In this document: positions 46,731-57,888 of the stretch, in pieces
Layout: the number at the start of each line of letters is the position of its first letter
Numbering within the stretch: the stretch's first letter is position 1
Source: Botrytis cinerea B05.10
Lineage: Eukaryota; Ascomycota; Leotiomycetes; Helotiales; Sclerotiniaceae
Direction of reading: 5' to 3'
Assembly: GCF_000143535.2 (NCBI RefSeq)
Contig: NC_037316.1
Span: 62,001-126,000, forward strand
Length of the DNA: 64,000 nt
Position numbers and translations under genes: made by a program
The notes under the pieces: generated by a model
Databases searched by the model: none
Told to the model about the DNA's origin: nothing
Seen by the model: the letters and a program-made list of their open reading frames with translations, nothing else

Positions 46731-49159
46731 ATGTTGCGCATATTCCCACGTTTGGGTAGGACCAATCTACTTAAGTATCCGACCATTTTACAACATTCGC
46801 GCCTTCGAGAAATCCATTGTTCGCCATGTTATAATATACCTCAAGCCTCTAAATCCCCAGAACCCATAACACCTACCGATGTGGATCCCCCAGTCAAGCG
46901 AACGCGCCGGAAGGCTGTGACCTTAGGGGACATCACAGGAGAGGATGCTTTGGCAGTAGGACCAGTGAAGCGTAGACCTAGAAAGGTTGCGGATGATGTA
47001 AAGGTTGATGCAAAGGACGAATCAATAGTTGAGCCCGTAAAGCGCAAAAGAGGTCGACCCAGAAAAGTGAAAGAGGTGGAGGTGGAGGTGAAGTCAGAAT
47101 TGGAACCAGTTCCCGCAGCGAAACCTGTACCAAAATTGGAAGCAGAACAAGAACCAGAACTAGAACCAGAACCAGAAGCGGTAAGGAACAGACCGAGCCG
47201 TGATAAAAGTAGAAGTCTCTGACCGGCAAACAGGAAGAAGAGGCTGTAGTAAATGAAGTGAACGAAAGCGATTTCATACATATTCCCTTGGACCTCAGAA
47301 AATACATGAGAGATGCTCACATGAAAGGGTCAATCATGGGGGACAGAACACGTTCGAATATCATGAACGAAGCACTGTGTGGTAAGAGCCAGTCCTTTTG
47401 CGCTATGCAGTTATCATTTAGTAATCTGGTCCAGATGATATCTTGGATCGCCTAAAACCATCGCTTTTAAAGCATGTTGGCTGCGACGTCATCGATATAA
47501 ATCCAGGCATAGGCATGTGGTCGTCTAAAATCCATAAAATCCTTAAACCTCGGACACATCTCCTCATGGAACCCGATGCGAAGAAGTACAATCCTTTCCT
47601 CCAACCTCTTCTTGATGCAGAAGATTCTACTTATCAACACATACCGAAATCTGGAACGGTCTGGGAACATCTAGGCCAAGTTACCACTCCGGAGTTCTTG
47701 CCCCATCAGGTAAAACTTTCGCGAGATGATCCCAAGATCAACGAACCGAACAATACCCTCCTCGTGATTGCGAATCTTGCCCACCACCCCAGAAAGAGGT
47801 ACCGCGGTTTTGAGTCCATTTCACAATTAGTCATGTATCAACTTCTTTCCGCAGCAAGATCGCATGCCTTATTTCATCAATATGGCCTCATACGAATGCT
47901 GGTATGGATACCAGATGTAGAAAAAACTTCTTGGTTGGTACGTCATGTCGCCCAAATGCGTAAGAATGCCGTGGAAGCACAAATAACTACGGAATATATT
48001 CAAGAGATTGCAAGTTCAACTGTAGATAACCACCGATTTGTAAGAGACGCCGAGGTTGCATTAGCAAATTCGATAGACGTTGTCAGTAAGATGGATACAA
48101 TGGGCATAACGACACCCAAACATAGGCAAGGCCCAATGGAGTTCAAAGCCAGGCAGTCACTTGCTACAGGTGGGCACAAAGTAAAAAGCCAAGATTTCGA
48201 TCGCTTCAAGAGAGGCTGGTTCGATGAATTTAAGGATCTCCAGAAGCGATTGGATGAAGGGAAATTAAGCAAATATACGACACCAGAAGGTGAGAAAGTC
48301 GAAAGTGCTGAAAAAGACAAACGAAAGAGGGAGAAAAGAAATTATACCGAAGAATATGCACGCTATATCTTCCTTAAAGCGAAGAAAAAAGTTATCAACC
48401 AACATGGAGAGCTGACACAGGATCTTGTCAATGACTACAACAACATCAACCAGCTTCATAGTAAGATCTTGAAAGCTGTTTCGAAGTCCAAGGATACAGA
48501 GAGTTTAAGAAATAAACTGGACACAATGATAAAGATGTATGAAGACAAGATTTCCCAGCTTCCTCTTGCTGCCCAAAAGATCTACGGTGTCAGACTCGAC
48601 GGTGCGCGCATTGGTACACAATTTGAGAAGAGGCCAATGGAACCCCTCAAAGTATATCCGAAAGAATTTAGACCTGCTTCTGAGTTGTGTCTTCTGGATA
48701 TCCAGCCACAAGCTCTTTGGCCTATCCTTCGTCAGAATTACCCGGAGAACTATGATGTCTTCGAATACATAATTGGTAATATGTACGCACATCCGATTGA
48801 TACAGTCTATGAGTCTTTGGAAGGATTATGGCCCGGTGCCCTAGAGCATATAGCAGGCGAATGTCCCTCTTTGACAGATCCTTCGAAAGGAGGAGCATTT
48901 GATCTAAAGCATTTGTCTGTAAGATCCCTGACAACGGAAATGTTGAGGGAGATTGTGGAGGCATGGATGAGGTGGCCATTCCGTCCGAGCCGATTTGAAT
49001 TAATGACCAAGAGTGGCAGTATGGTACATGATCCAGATAGTCCTGATGAGGATATTCTGGATGGCCCGTAAGTATAGTGCTATTCAGAATTAAAAAAGAA
49101 TCAACATATCTATATGGCCATTTCACTGTTTCTTTAGTATCGAGTTTTGGTATTGCTAG
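46731..49159 (+). CDS. Mtf1-like mitochondrial transcription factor / rRNA adenine dimethylase family
   Basis: Exons 46731-47180, 47234-47381, 47435-49067, and probably 49138-49159, giving 750 aa. The N-terminus (MLRIFPRLGRTNLLKYP) looks like a mitochondrial presequence. A charged segment has RPRKV and KRKRGRPRKVKEVE (AT-hook-like GRP core) plus Glu/Pro repeats. The core has VIDINPGIGMWSSKIH, the SAM-binding motif I of Dim1/KsgA-type methylases, then LLMEPD (motif II) and later LLVIANLAHHP in place of the methylase NLPY-type motif, as expected in transcription factors that lost methylation. A TAA at 49069-49071 overlaps a GTAAGT donor. A TTTCTTTAG acceptor 70 bp on allows a last 22-bp exon ending EFWYC. 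Without it the protein has 744 aa. Length is well above yeast Mtf1 (341 aa). Confidence 0.82.
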
Positions 49160-50316
49160 ATACCTCATCTGAATGCAGAAAATGTAACGGATACTATCCG
49201 GACGCGCATGCAAAGAACTGATGAAACTGAAATCAGGAATACGAGAAATACCGAGTTTGATAACTTAAAACCATACGTCTCTTCCTACTGACAACAATAC
49301 ACTATCTCGTTACTCATTATTGAAGTGAAAGCTCGCCAAAGAATTCATGCCAAAGAATCTATAACAGAATTTCCAGTGATCACATGAATCCTCATGCAGG
49401 GGGTATGTAGCGCTGGTATAATCAGATATTTCATTTGCCTATCACTTCCCCTCAGCCTACGTCTCGTACAGGCGGTCGTTGTCGATTTCGCCCAGCCCAA
49501 TTTCACGACTTCAATTCATTACTACGACATCAACTTTGAAGAAGTTCTTCAACACTTTCCTCCTCCGACTTGCGAACCATGATTCCGAAAAGAGCTGCAG
49601 TGGTCAGTGACATAAGTGAAGCTTTATCTGTTGATGATCACGGCGTTGTGTTAAGACTGAGACGATGGAAAAACGATTACTTGTGTTATCTTGTTTGAAT
49701 GATGCTTTTTGAACTCATGTATTCCGGTCCCATTGATATTAGATTGACCAAGGAGTGACACTCTGGCTTGGAAACCTGAATTTGGCTTTGAGATTTTTGC
49801 CAATCAAAATTCTCTCTAGCACCCAACACAATGTTTGCTGGACCAGAGAACGTATAGATTCATCCAAGCCATCATTGAATTGAAAACCGTTCAACATTAA
49901 CCAGTTTCTAAATCACTTTATGGATGATAGCATGTTATTCCTTTCCCAGTGCGTTTCTGTATGTTACCATGAAAAGCTTGGATAGCTCACGAAATAGGAG
50001 ACGACAGAAAGTCCAAAAGTCACCACCTTTCATAATATCCACACCAGTCACCGAGATTACAACATTCAAAAAGCAGATAGAGATTCGCCTCTATATGCAG
50101 AGGAGTTCATTTCAAGGTAGCCAGTTAGATTTGATAAGTCTGTCGCAACCATATGATTTTGTTCGGTTGCATCACGCCACAAATCAGCTGGTATGTGGAA
50201 TTCTGATAAGCCAACCGGAATCGACTGAGATGGTATGACCACGCGGGGAATCGTATATTTATACAATCACAAGAACTCATATCACCGTAAAAATTATCAT
50301 CTCCTTGATATTCGCA
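49160..50316. other. Intergenic, no supported gene
   Basis: About 1.15 kb between two plus-strand genes. Two frames of 60-100 codons (49394, 49924) lack motifs. It contains the promoter of the hemerythrin-domain gene. Confidence 0.45.
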
Positions 50317-51184
50317 ATGGAATCTACAAAAAAATGGGCAGATGGCCCTTTCAAGCTACTTTCAACTCCGAGAGGATCGTTAGATGTATGTGCCCCCAAC
50401 GGCTCGATAGCAATATCAAATACTCACAAAACAAAAGGGCAAACCCGAATCGTTGGCATCCCGCAATGCATCAGAAATGGCCTTACTTCATAATATTCTT
50501 CTTAGAGGTCTCAATTGCATTTATATCCAAGCGCCCAACGTGAAAGAGACCTTCGATATAGCAGATTTCATGAAATTCTGCGATGCATGGTCTTCCATTC
50601 TTCATTCCCATCATGCCGCTGAAGAAACAATTTATTTCAGATTGCTCGATGAGCAAAGTTCTAGAAATGATGTTTTCATTAATAATCATAATGAGCATGA
50701 AAAATTCCTTCCGGGCTTGTTTGCTTTTGATCTTTATGTTTCGGGAGTGAAAGATGATGCGAAACCTTATGATGGATTCAAATTGAGAGAACTGATTGAT
50801 GTTTTCGGACCTGATTTGGAGAGTCACTTACATCATGAAATTGGCGTCCTAGTGGATCTGGAAAAAGATGAATCAGTTAATTGGGAAGAATGTGGGAAGG
50901 CGATGGCTCAATATTCGAAGAAAAATGCTGATAAAGTATGATTCCACAACTTCAATCATCAAATACACACTCAGCTAATGTTTTGATAGACGAGAGACGT
51001 CCCGTTCTTAATCACAAACTCAGATGTGACTTATGAGTCTGGTATTCATGGGCCGAGATTCCCTCCCTTTCCGTGGTTTGTGGGATTGATATTTAGGTGG
51101 ATATACATCCCAAAGTTGAAGGGCGCGTGGAGGTTCTCATGTTGTGATGATTATGGGGTACCGAAGGAACTTCCTTTTGCATGA
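50317..51184 (+). CDS. Hemerythrin-like domain protein
   Basis: 253 aa, exons 50317-50385, 50438-50935, 50990-51184, all in phase 0. The di-iron four-helix bundle is shown by ALLHNILLRGLN (helix 1 His), LHSHHAAEETIYFRLLDE (His..HxxxE), NNHNEHEKFLPG (His..His) and SHLHHEIGVLVDLE (HxxxE). These match the five-His/two-carboxylate iron set of hemerythrin-type proteins. The C-terminal 65 residues include aromatic and Pro-rich hydrophobic text (RFPPFPWFVGLIFRWIYIPK) that could sit in or on a membrane. In fungi such proteins are linked to oxygen, nitric oxide or iron handling, but the role of this one is not known. Cytosolic or peripheral membrane. Confidence 0.88.
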
Positions 51185-51867
51185 TTGATGAGCTTGCTTG
51201 ACTGTGATTTGAGAGTTGGTATATCTGATTCAGACAAGGGAAACATGAGGGCTCGACTTCTGATCCTCGAGATCCGTAGAATTCGAGAGGGTAACAGCCT
51301 TGAGACGAAATGCGTACGTTCTATGTATTGGTTGTGTTTTGGGAAGTTATCGAATTTATGTTTAAGTTTGTAGGTCAGCACGTTTGTGTTGGTTAGTCTT
51401 AGCTAGTGATCTCCGGGGTCAAAATGATGCTATTAATAATGAAACCCCTGGCTAAGGAACTATAATTGCTTGCACTACCGACATTTTAGCTCCACCTATC
51501 TTCAACGATGAACTAAATGATGAATTTTGATACTCCTTCAGCTACTATTTGCTCCTGATGAGTTGCTGAAGATTGGGTCCTATGAATGCCACTATGTTGC
51601 ATTCTAGACCTTTGGAAAAGTCAATTGCTACTATCCACATACTAGCCACTGATACTGAAAGCCGTTTATAATACGAGAAGTTTCGGTCTCACAAAGTTAC
51701 CTCTGCTCTTGGATACATGAAGACTTATATTGCCGCTCAGTTCCTGTTTGTCACAACCTGTGACCTTCTCGATAAGGATATGATAAGAATCTACCCCACC
51801 TTTGTCGTCATAGAAATACTACTACGTGCAACCCACCTTCAACCAGATCAACAATTGCGAGACTTGA
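51185..51867. other. Intergenic, promoter of the 2OG oxygenase
   Basis: About 680 bp between two plus-strand genes. No motif-bearing frame and no repeat. Confidence 0.45.
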
Positions 51868-53048
51868 ATGTTCAATACTATGGCTGCAACTACTGAACCA
51901 ACGGCAGATATTGCCACTGAAAACACGCGTCGTGCTGCGCAGGAAATTCAAGATTATCTCCAAACTCGTCTTGCCGACACCTCTGGTCCTTCTTCGTTCC
52001 GATCACTTCCAATTATCGATCTAACCCCTTCATTCTCGCCATCTTTAGCCGACCGCCAAGAGGTTGCGAAGAAAATCAATGAAGCATGCGCGAATGTTGG
52101 GTTTTTCTACATCACGGGTCATGGAATACCACAGCATGTTTGCGAACAAGTATTCAAGCTTTGCGAACGCTTTTTCAGTGAATTGCCTCAATCCTCCAAA
52201 GATGCACTCCACATGAAGAACTCAGATCAGTTTAGAGGATACGAGCCGGCTAGTTACTCATCTGTAAATGATTTCCAAACTAAGGAAACAAAGGAAGCTT
52301 TCAACTGGGGTTATGAGTATGGTTTGGATCCTACAGGTGGGGACGGAAAATACGTCGAGCTTGATGGTACAACTGCTGGTGGTATAAATCAATGGCCCAA
52401 CGAAGCTGAAATTCCTGGTTTTTATCAAGGGATTGCAGACTATTACGGAAGGGTAACCCTAACTTGCTGAGAATTTGTTTACATGTGTCTAATTTTGTCG
52501 CACAGATTTTGGAATTGTGCAAACACCTATTCCGCCTGTTTGCCTTGTCTCTATCTCTTCCAGAAGATTACTTTGATCCACTAGTCACACATCCTGGAGG
52601 GATTGCACGACTGATAAAATACAAGCCAAATGCCAACCCCAAGCCTCTTTCCGCCTCAAATGAAGAAGAGGAAGTTGGTCTTGGTGCTCACTCAGACTAC
52701 GAATGTTTCACTCTCCTTCTGCAAGACTCAACCCCCGGTCTAGAGGTCCTTAGTCCAGACGGAAAATGGGTCGCTGCCGAACCCGTTGAAGGAGGAATCG
52801 TAGTCAATGTTGGCGATTTTTTGATGCGATGGACAAATGGACTTTATAGAAGTACCATTCATAGGGTTGTTAACAGGACGGCCAAAATTCGGTACTCGGT
52901 ACCCCTATTTTTCTCAATCAATTACGATGAGACAGTTGCGACGTTACCGTCTTGTGTAAGTGATGAGAATCCTTCCAAATATCCTCCGATTACTGCTGGG
53001 AGATATGTGTTGGATCGCTTGGCTATGACAGTTCCGGGGAAATACTGA
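51868..53048 (+). CDS. 2-oxoglutarate/Fe(II)-dependent oxygenase (isopenicillin N synthase-like)
   Basis: 375 aa, exons 51868-52452 and 52506-53048 joined in frame. The start is the ATG at 51868; an in-frame ATG four codons on (MAATTE) is also possible. The N-terminal DIOX_N region (LPIIDLTPSF, ACANVGFFYITGHGIP, FFSELPQSSK, RGYEPASYSS) leads to the C-terminal jelly roll with the iron triad: GAHSDYECFTLLLQD (His-x-Asp) and STIHRVVNR (second His), then RYSVPLFFSINYD, where Arg and Ser bind 2-oxoglutarate. All key residues are present. Members hydroxylate, desaturate or cyclise small molecules, often in secondary metabolism or in hormone and catabolic pathways. The substrate is unknown. It is not in an evident gene cluster. 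Confidence 0.93.
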
Positions 53049-53563
53049 AATCACGGTTACCACGGACTTCTTCGCCTTTTTAGCGTTAACTAAAACAGAA
53101 ATTCCATCAATGGTTTTGTTCTCCCTGACTCCAAGTTGAAGTACTTCCAACTATTTACTGACACACCATGACACACTACCCTACTTCATTCTTAAATATT
53201 TACATATTGTCTCACTATAAAGACACAGAATAATCCCTCTTTTGTCCCGCTGGCTTACAGCTTAGCTTTCTGAAAAACTGCTTTGAATGCGGGGTACTTA
53301 TGAAAATGCAGTCGGCTTACCTGCCATCATGGAAAAATTCCCCGATGATAAAATCATGTATATTCTTGCTCGCGTATCGCATAAACTTGTAGAAGCACTT
53401 GATCTATACCATGACCATACCTCTACACTAACTCCAATACCATCACGTGGTTAAACCATTCCAGAACCAACACATATAAAATTTATAAACAATATAACTT
53501 AACGACATGAGTAAGCCAAGCTCTATCCGCTTGGATTCTTGCAGATGTCAAACAACCCCGCAA
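53049..53563. other. Intergenic, no supported gene
   Basis: About 515 bp 3' of the 2OG oxygenase. Only short frames are seen. Confidence 0.45.
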
Positions 53564-53986
53564 TCACACAGGTCTTGATTGCGGCTCGGGAACTAGCCAA
53601 AAAGATGCACTGCGCCTTTGGCCTGCTTCATCCACTGCATATATAAGCATCAGACGCACACTGGATGAAGATATTTGGCAAAGCGACAAATGGGAGTCCT
53701 GTTCCGATGGACCATCATACTCGTCTGGCTCGATGGGGAATAAGCTGAATAATCTTGGCGACAATCCTGCGTGTTGAATGATAAATCCCAAGGGGAAAAT
53801 TCCAATCTCCTGAATGATATTCAGAGGTATGAATAGAGTAGTTGTATCTCTCTGGTCTATATCGGCATGATCTCTCAACGTCAAAGATATCTCGAAAATG
53901 ATTCTCTTATTCCTCACCTCCTGGCTTACACTTTTCGCATCCACCAAAATTAATGCATCATCGTCATCTTCCCCCAACTCCCACAT
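53564..53986 (-). CDS. Uncertain antisense ORF, 140 aa
   Basis: An ATG-initiated frame on the minus strand whose first 30 codons overlap, antisense, the signal-peptide region of the FAD-oxidase locus (from 53898). Its residue pattern is balanced (FIPLNIIQEIGIFPLGFIIQ, LFSLFPIEPDEYDGPSEQ, VRLMLIYAVDEAGQRR), more like protein than chance, but no motif or splice link is visible. It could be a real small gene, the 3' exon of another gene, or chance. Confidence 0.3.
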   Translation of the reverse strand: MWELGEDDDDALILVDAKSVSQEVRNKRIIFEISLTLRDHADIDQRDTTTLFIPLNIIQEIGIFPLGFIIQHAGLSPRLFSLFPIEPDEYDGPSEQDSHLSLCQISSSSVRLMLIYAVDEAGQRRSASFWLVPEPQSRPV

Positions 53987-55484
53987 AGTATCCTGTCTCT
54001 TCGCATCTCATATCCCACAAGAACTCCCCTGTACCCCGTCCTTTGCTCTCTCCATAATCCCCCTCAACACCCGTCTAAGCTACACCCCCCCCAGCCTTTG
54101 CAATCCCTACCACAGTTCCACAAATCCAAGCCGCCGTTCTCTGCGCCGCAAAACATGGCATCAAAGTAAACCCAAAATCCGGAGGTCGTAGCTACGCATC
54201 CCATAGTATAGGTGGAGAAGATGGACATTTGGTGATCGATTTGCGATATTTCGATCATGTGGTTCTGGATCCCGAGACGTGGATTGCAAACGTGGGGCCT
54301 GGGGCGCGGGTGGGAAACATGGCTTTGGCATTGTATGAGCAAGGGGGGAGAGCGATTGTGCATGGGGTTTGTCCGAGGTAGGGAAGAGATTTAAGAGGGT
54401 TTGTCTTAGGATGCGTGAACGTTATTTGTAGTCTCCATGTAACTGAAACTTTGAGCTTGTATATACTGATAACTCATAAATTCTAGCGTCGGAATAACTC
54501 TCGACTTTCTCCTCTCTGCCGAAATCGTCCTCGCAAACGGATCTCACGTGCGTACCTCGCGCACCCAACATCCCGATCTTTTCTGGGCTCTCCGCGGCGC
54601 AGGAATGTCGTATGGGATCGTGACTTCCTTTACATTCCGTACGATTCCCGCGCCGGAGAAAAATGTTTTGTTCTACTATGGATATATCTGGAATCGTATG
54701 CAAGCGATTTATGGTTGGATGGCTTTCCGAAATTACTGTGCTGGGAGGACGAAGCCGATTGTTCCAAGGGAAATGAATATTCGAGTCTTTGTTGGGCAAC
54801 ATGACGGGTTTGATTTGTTATTTCTTTTCGAGGGGGCGTATCACGGGGCTCTTTCCGATTTTGAGGTTGCGATTCACCCATTGCTAGATGCACTTGATGA
54901 GATAGGGGGGATGACTTACCTAGCTAATTAACACTTCTTTACAGTATACAAAAAGCTTAATGACAGACGATCTATCGATAGCCGGCGCAACTGTCTGGCT
55001 GGACCGTCTCTACGACACTGGCCCATCCAACAATTTGGTAATACCTTCCTACTGCCCCTCTTTCTCCTCCCCTTCCCCCTTGCTCGAGAAACTCAATCTC
55101 ACACTCCCACAGAGCTGGTACTTAATAATCTCCGCCCAAGGCGGACCCACATCCCTCGTCTCCCTCACCCCCCCTACCTCTACGTCCTACACGCACCGCT
55201 CTCAACTCTTCGAGTGGCAGTTCGTCACCGGTGTAGCCTCCTCTTCCTCCCCATTTCCCATCCAACAAGCCTATTCATTCCTCAACCCCATGATTGCTGA
55301 GATTGAAAATGCAGAAGGCAAAGAAGAATCGGGCATGTATTATAATTATGCCGATTCCGCTTTGAGTGCAGACGAGGCGCATAAGAGGTATTGGTTGGGA
55401 AATTATGAGAAGCTGGCGCGGATAAAGGGGATGCTGGATCCTGGGGAGGTGTTTATGAGTCCGCAATCTGTTAACAGTGATTGA
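53898..55484 (+). pseudogene. Decayed FAD-linked oxidase (BBE/GOOX type)
   Basis: Recognisable berberine-bridge-enzyme-like flavoprotein in broken frames. Such secreted oxidases use bicovalently bound FAD to oxidise sugars or alkaloids. An N-terminal signal peptide (MILLFLTSWLTLFAST) starts the first frame, which ends near 54090 where a C8 run shifts into the frame holding PTTVPQIQAAV, KSGGRSYASHSIGGEDGH and AIVHGVCP. In active members the position after GG in this motif is the FAD-binding His; here it is Arg. The usual GGHxxGGFG segment after CP is missing. The next exon (from 54487) has TLDFLLSAEIVLANGSH and PDLFWALRGAGMSYGIVT, ends at a TAA (54929-54931), and the C-terminus (GMYYNYADSALS, DPGEVFMSPQS) is in yet another frame. 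Most likely a pseudogene. Confidence 0.8.
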
Positions 55485-56114
55485 GGTTGTGCTATTATAT
55501 CTAATTCGTAGCTTCATGATTATCGTCGAAATCGATTCGGATGTGCAAATTTCAGTAGATATTTATGTGAAATGCTCTTCATGTGTATGAAAAACATATA
55601 TGCAACAGTGACCGCGTAATCATGCATGTAAAGATATTGTAGCACTCACCAGCGTGGCCAGATTCAACTCGATGACCAAACAAATGAGAGATTTGATTGA
55701 AAACTATCACAATCAAATTTTAGATACTCGAACTGGAGTTTCAGTGCAAACGATATTTAGCCGAGGAGATCTGCAATACAGCTACAACTTCCCCTATTGA
55801 GATGATTTCGCTTCACCGATTTAGCCCATATGTAAAAATTGTACATTGCATATAAAAATGACAAATAACGGGATTTGATAATGATATGATTCCCGTTTCC
55901 CCAAAACGCCTTGTCCATGCATCACTCGTAACTCATCCATCTAGCATGTACCTACTGGTACCCTTTGCCGTAAAATAACCCCCATTCGTAGATCCGTCCT
56001 ACAAATGTGTTCCCAATAACCTATTTTCCCCCACCGATCCCCCATCCTTATTCCCACCTCATAATATCATCTAAAATCACACTTCACATCCCACACTCTT
56101 TCCTATCTTTCCCC
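55485..56114. other. Convergent 3' region, no gene
   Basis: About 630 bp between the oxidase remnant and the four-TM gene. Low-complexity C/T tracts occur near 56010-56110. No gene is seen. Confidence 0.45.
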
Positions 56115-56693
56115 TTAATCATCCATTCTATAAACCTGATAACTCATAATCATCATCCAGAACAAAAAGACAACCCCAATCAACATAAACGCCCACGCCG
56201 CAATCCAACTCTGACAAATCGAATGCTGCATCAACCACGCCAAAGTCGACGAGTATGGGCCGCTTTGTTCATTCGCCGTAACATATAAATTGCAGTTTCC
56301 ATTTACGTTGCCCGTAGGACCCCAGAGTTCAATACTCCACACAATTAATCCTACTAGCCATAATACAAATAGTATAAAAGTCCCTAATATGACGATACCA
56401 GGAAGCAATTGACGCTGCGAGATGAGCCAGAGCATAATAATCAGGAATACGACGCCGAGAGAAGCGGAGACGATCCAGTAAGGGAAATACCAGGGAACAC
56501 CAAGATGTAGCTGATTTTGGACAGAGACAAAGTAGGCGGAGATACCGAGGATAGTGGAGGAAGCGATTAACATCATGAGAATCCAAAAGTTCAATTGGAG
56601 AGGTGGCCAGCGGTACTTTGTGCGAGTGCGGGTTAGGAGGACAGTGGAGCGATCGCGAATGCCGCCTGAGGAGGAGGAGAGTGTTGAGACCAT
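56115..56693 (-). CDS. MARVEL-like four-TM protein
   Basis: Single exon, 192 aa, ATG at 56693. Four hydrophobic helices are visible: LNFWILMMLIASSTILGISAYF, FPYWIVSASLGVVFLIIMLWLI, GIVILGTFILFVLWLVGLIVW and SWIAAWAFMLIGVVFLFWMMIM. A 40-residue extracellular or lumenal loop between helices 3 and 4 has two Cys (GNCNLYV and QHSICQSW). The short N-terminus is Ser/Arg-rich and the tail ends YRMDD. Layout and length match fungal MARVEL-domain membrane-associating proteins, but no diagnostic motif proves it. Function unknown. Confidence 0.72.
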   Translation of the reverse strand: MVSTLSSSSGGIRDRSTVLLTRTRTKYRWPPLQLNFWILMMLIASSTILGISAYFVSVQNQLHLGVPWYFPYWIVSASLGVVFLIIMLWLISQRQLLPGIVILGTFILFVLWLVGLIVWSIELWGPTGNVNGNCNLYVTANEQSGPYSSTLAWLMQHSICQSWIAAWAFMLIGVVFLFWMMIMSYQVYRMDD

Positions 56694-57888
56694 TTTTGCG
56701 GCGTGTTTATGTGGTAGTATTAGTTATGTCGAAGGCAATTATGCCAAACCGAGTTCTGCTATTTCCTAGCTCTTCTTTGAAATCCTGTTTGTATTTCGAT
56801 TATCGTCCAGTTGGTTCCCAAAGGGTTTTGCGAGTTCAATCCACAAGTTTGGAGTCGCAATTGTGTCTTCTCCAGAGAATCTCTTCTTTTCGTTCTCGAC
56901 TGTTATCAAAAACTTGCGATTCTGGGACCCTTCCCTATCTATATCCCTCCCTTCTCCTCTCACGAACTCTCCACACCCAATTTCAGACTCGAAAATGACT
57001 CTCGTACGATAACTCGTCCAAGCTCGTCCACGTCAATCTTCCTCGTATGTTGGAATACCGGTGAATGAATGTTGTGTTGTCGTTCAATTTATTTGGTTTA
57101 TGTTCCACTCAGACGTGAAAATGAGCGCAACTTGCAGGGTACTCGAACCAAGGGGACGTGCAGCTCAGAAATCTTCCGCTGGTACCTGTCTTACTTTACT
57201 TGGTGGTACCGAGATGGTTTGATTGATTGATTGATCGTGGAGAACGATACGATGTCGTCGCGAAACTCTAGATGATAGTGTTCGAAGTATGTATGAGAGA
57301 GAAATGCAAGGAGAAAACTCAGAGAAAAGAAAAGAAATCTGAATACCGACGCGCATTAATACATTGCCCATTTTCGCGGTGTGAATAATATCATTGGGCG
57401 CTTAGTGTTGGCGGGGGGTTGGGAAGCTGGGATGAAGTGCCAGGCACAGCGCATCACTAAGGCCTAAGAAATAATTATGAGGCTGGTAGTACTTGGGTAC
57501 TCGGTATGGAAAATACTGGAGATTCGGGACTTGGAGATCGGAGAATTGGTTATATTTTTAGAAACAGTTGTATCGGTGACGACAGTGAGTTTTATCATCG
57601 GCGGTGAACTAATGGAGAGCGGGGAGATTTTAAAATGTTTTTGTATTGATTTCGTCGATGATTTGTATATCTATCTTTGTTTCTTAAGCATGTGAAAGTA
57701 AATTGATCCACCAGCCCCTCTATCCTTCTGAGCTGCGAAGTATCACCGTAAATGAAAGATCAAGTCCCGTTCTCTTAGGGCCATCCAAGGAATCCAATAC
57801 CAAAAGTATAAATAGCCAACCTCGATCTAAGGGTATATTCTTTCAAATGTCTCTTCAAGTATCTATTCCCAATATCTGAAACGCCACT
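56694..57888. other. Intergenic between four-TM gene and arginase
   Basis: About 1.2 kb; both neighbours are on the minus strand. It holds the promoter of the four-TM gene and the arginase 3' region. Plus-strand frames of 70-130 codons overlap the four-TM gene antisense or lack motifs. Confidence 0.45.
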
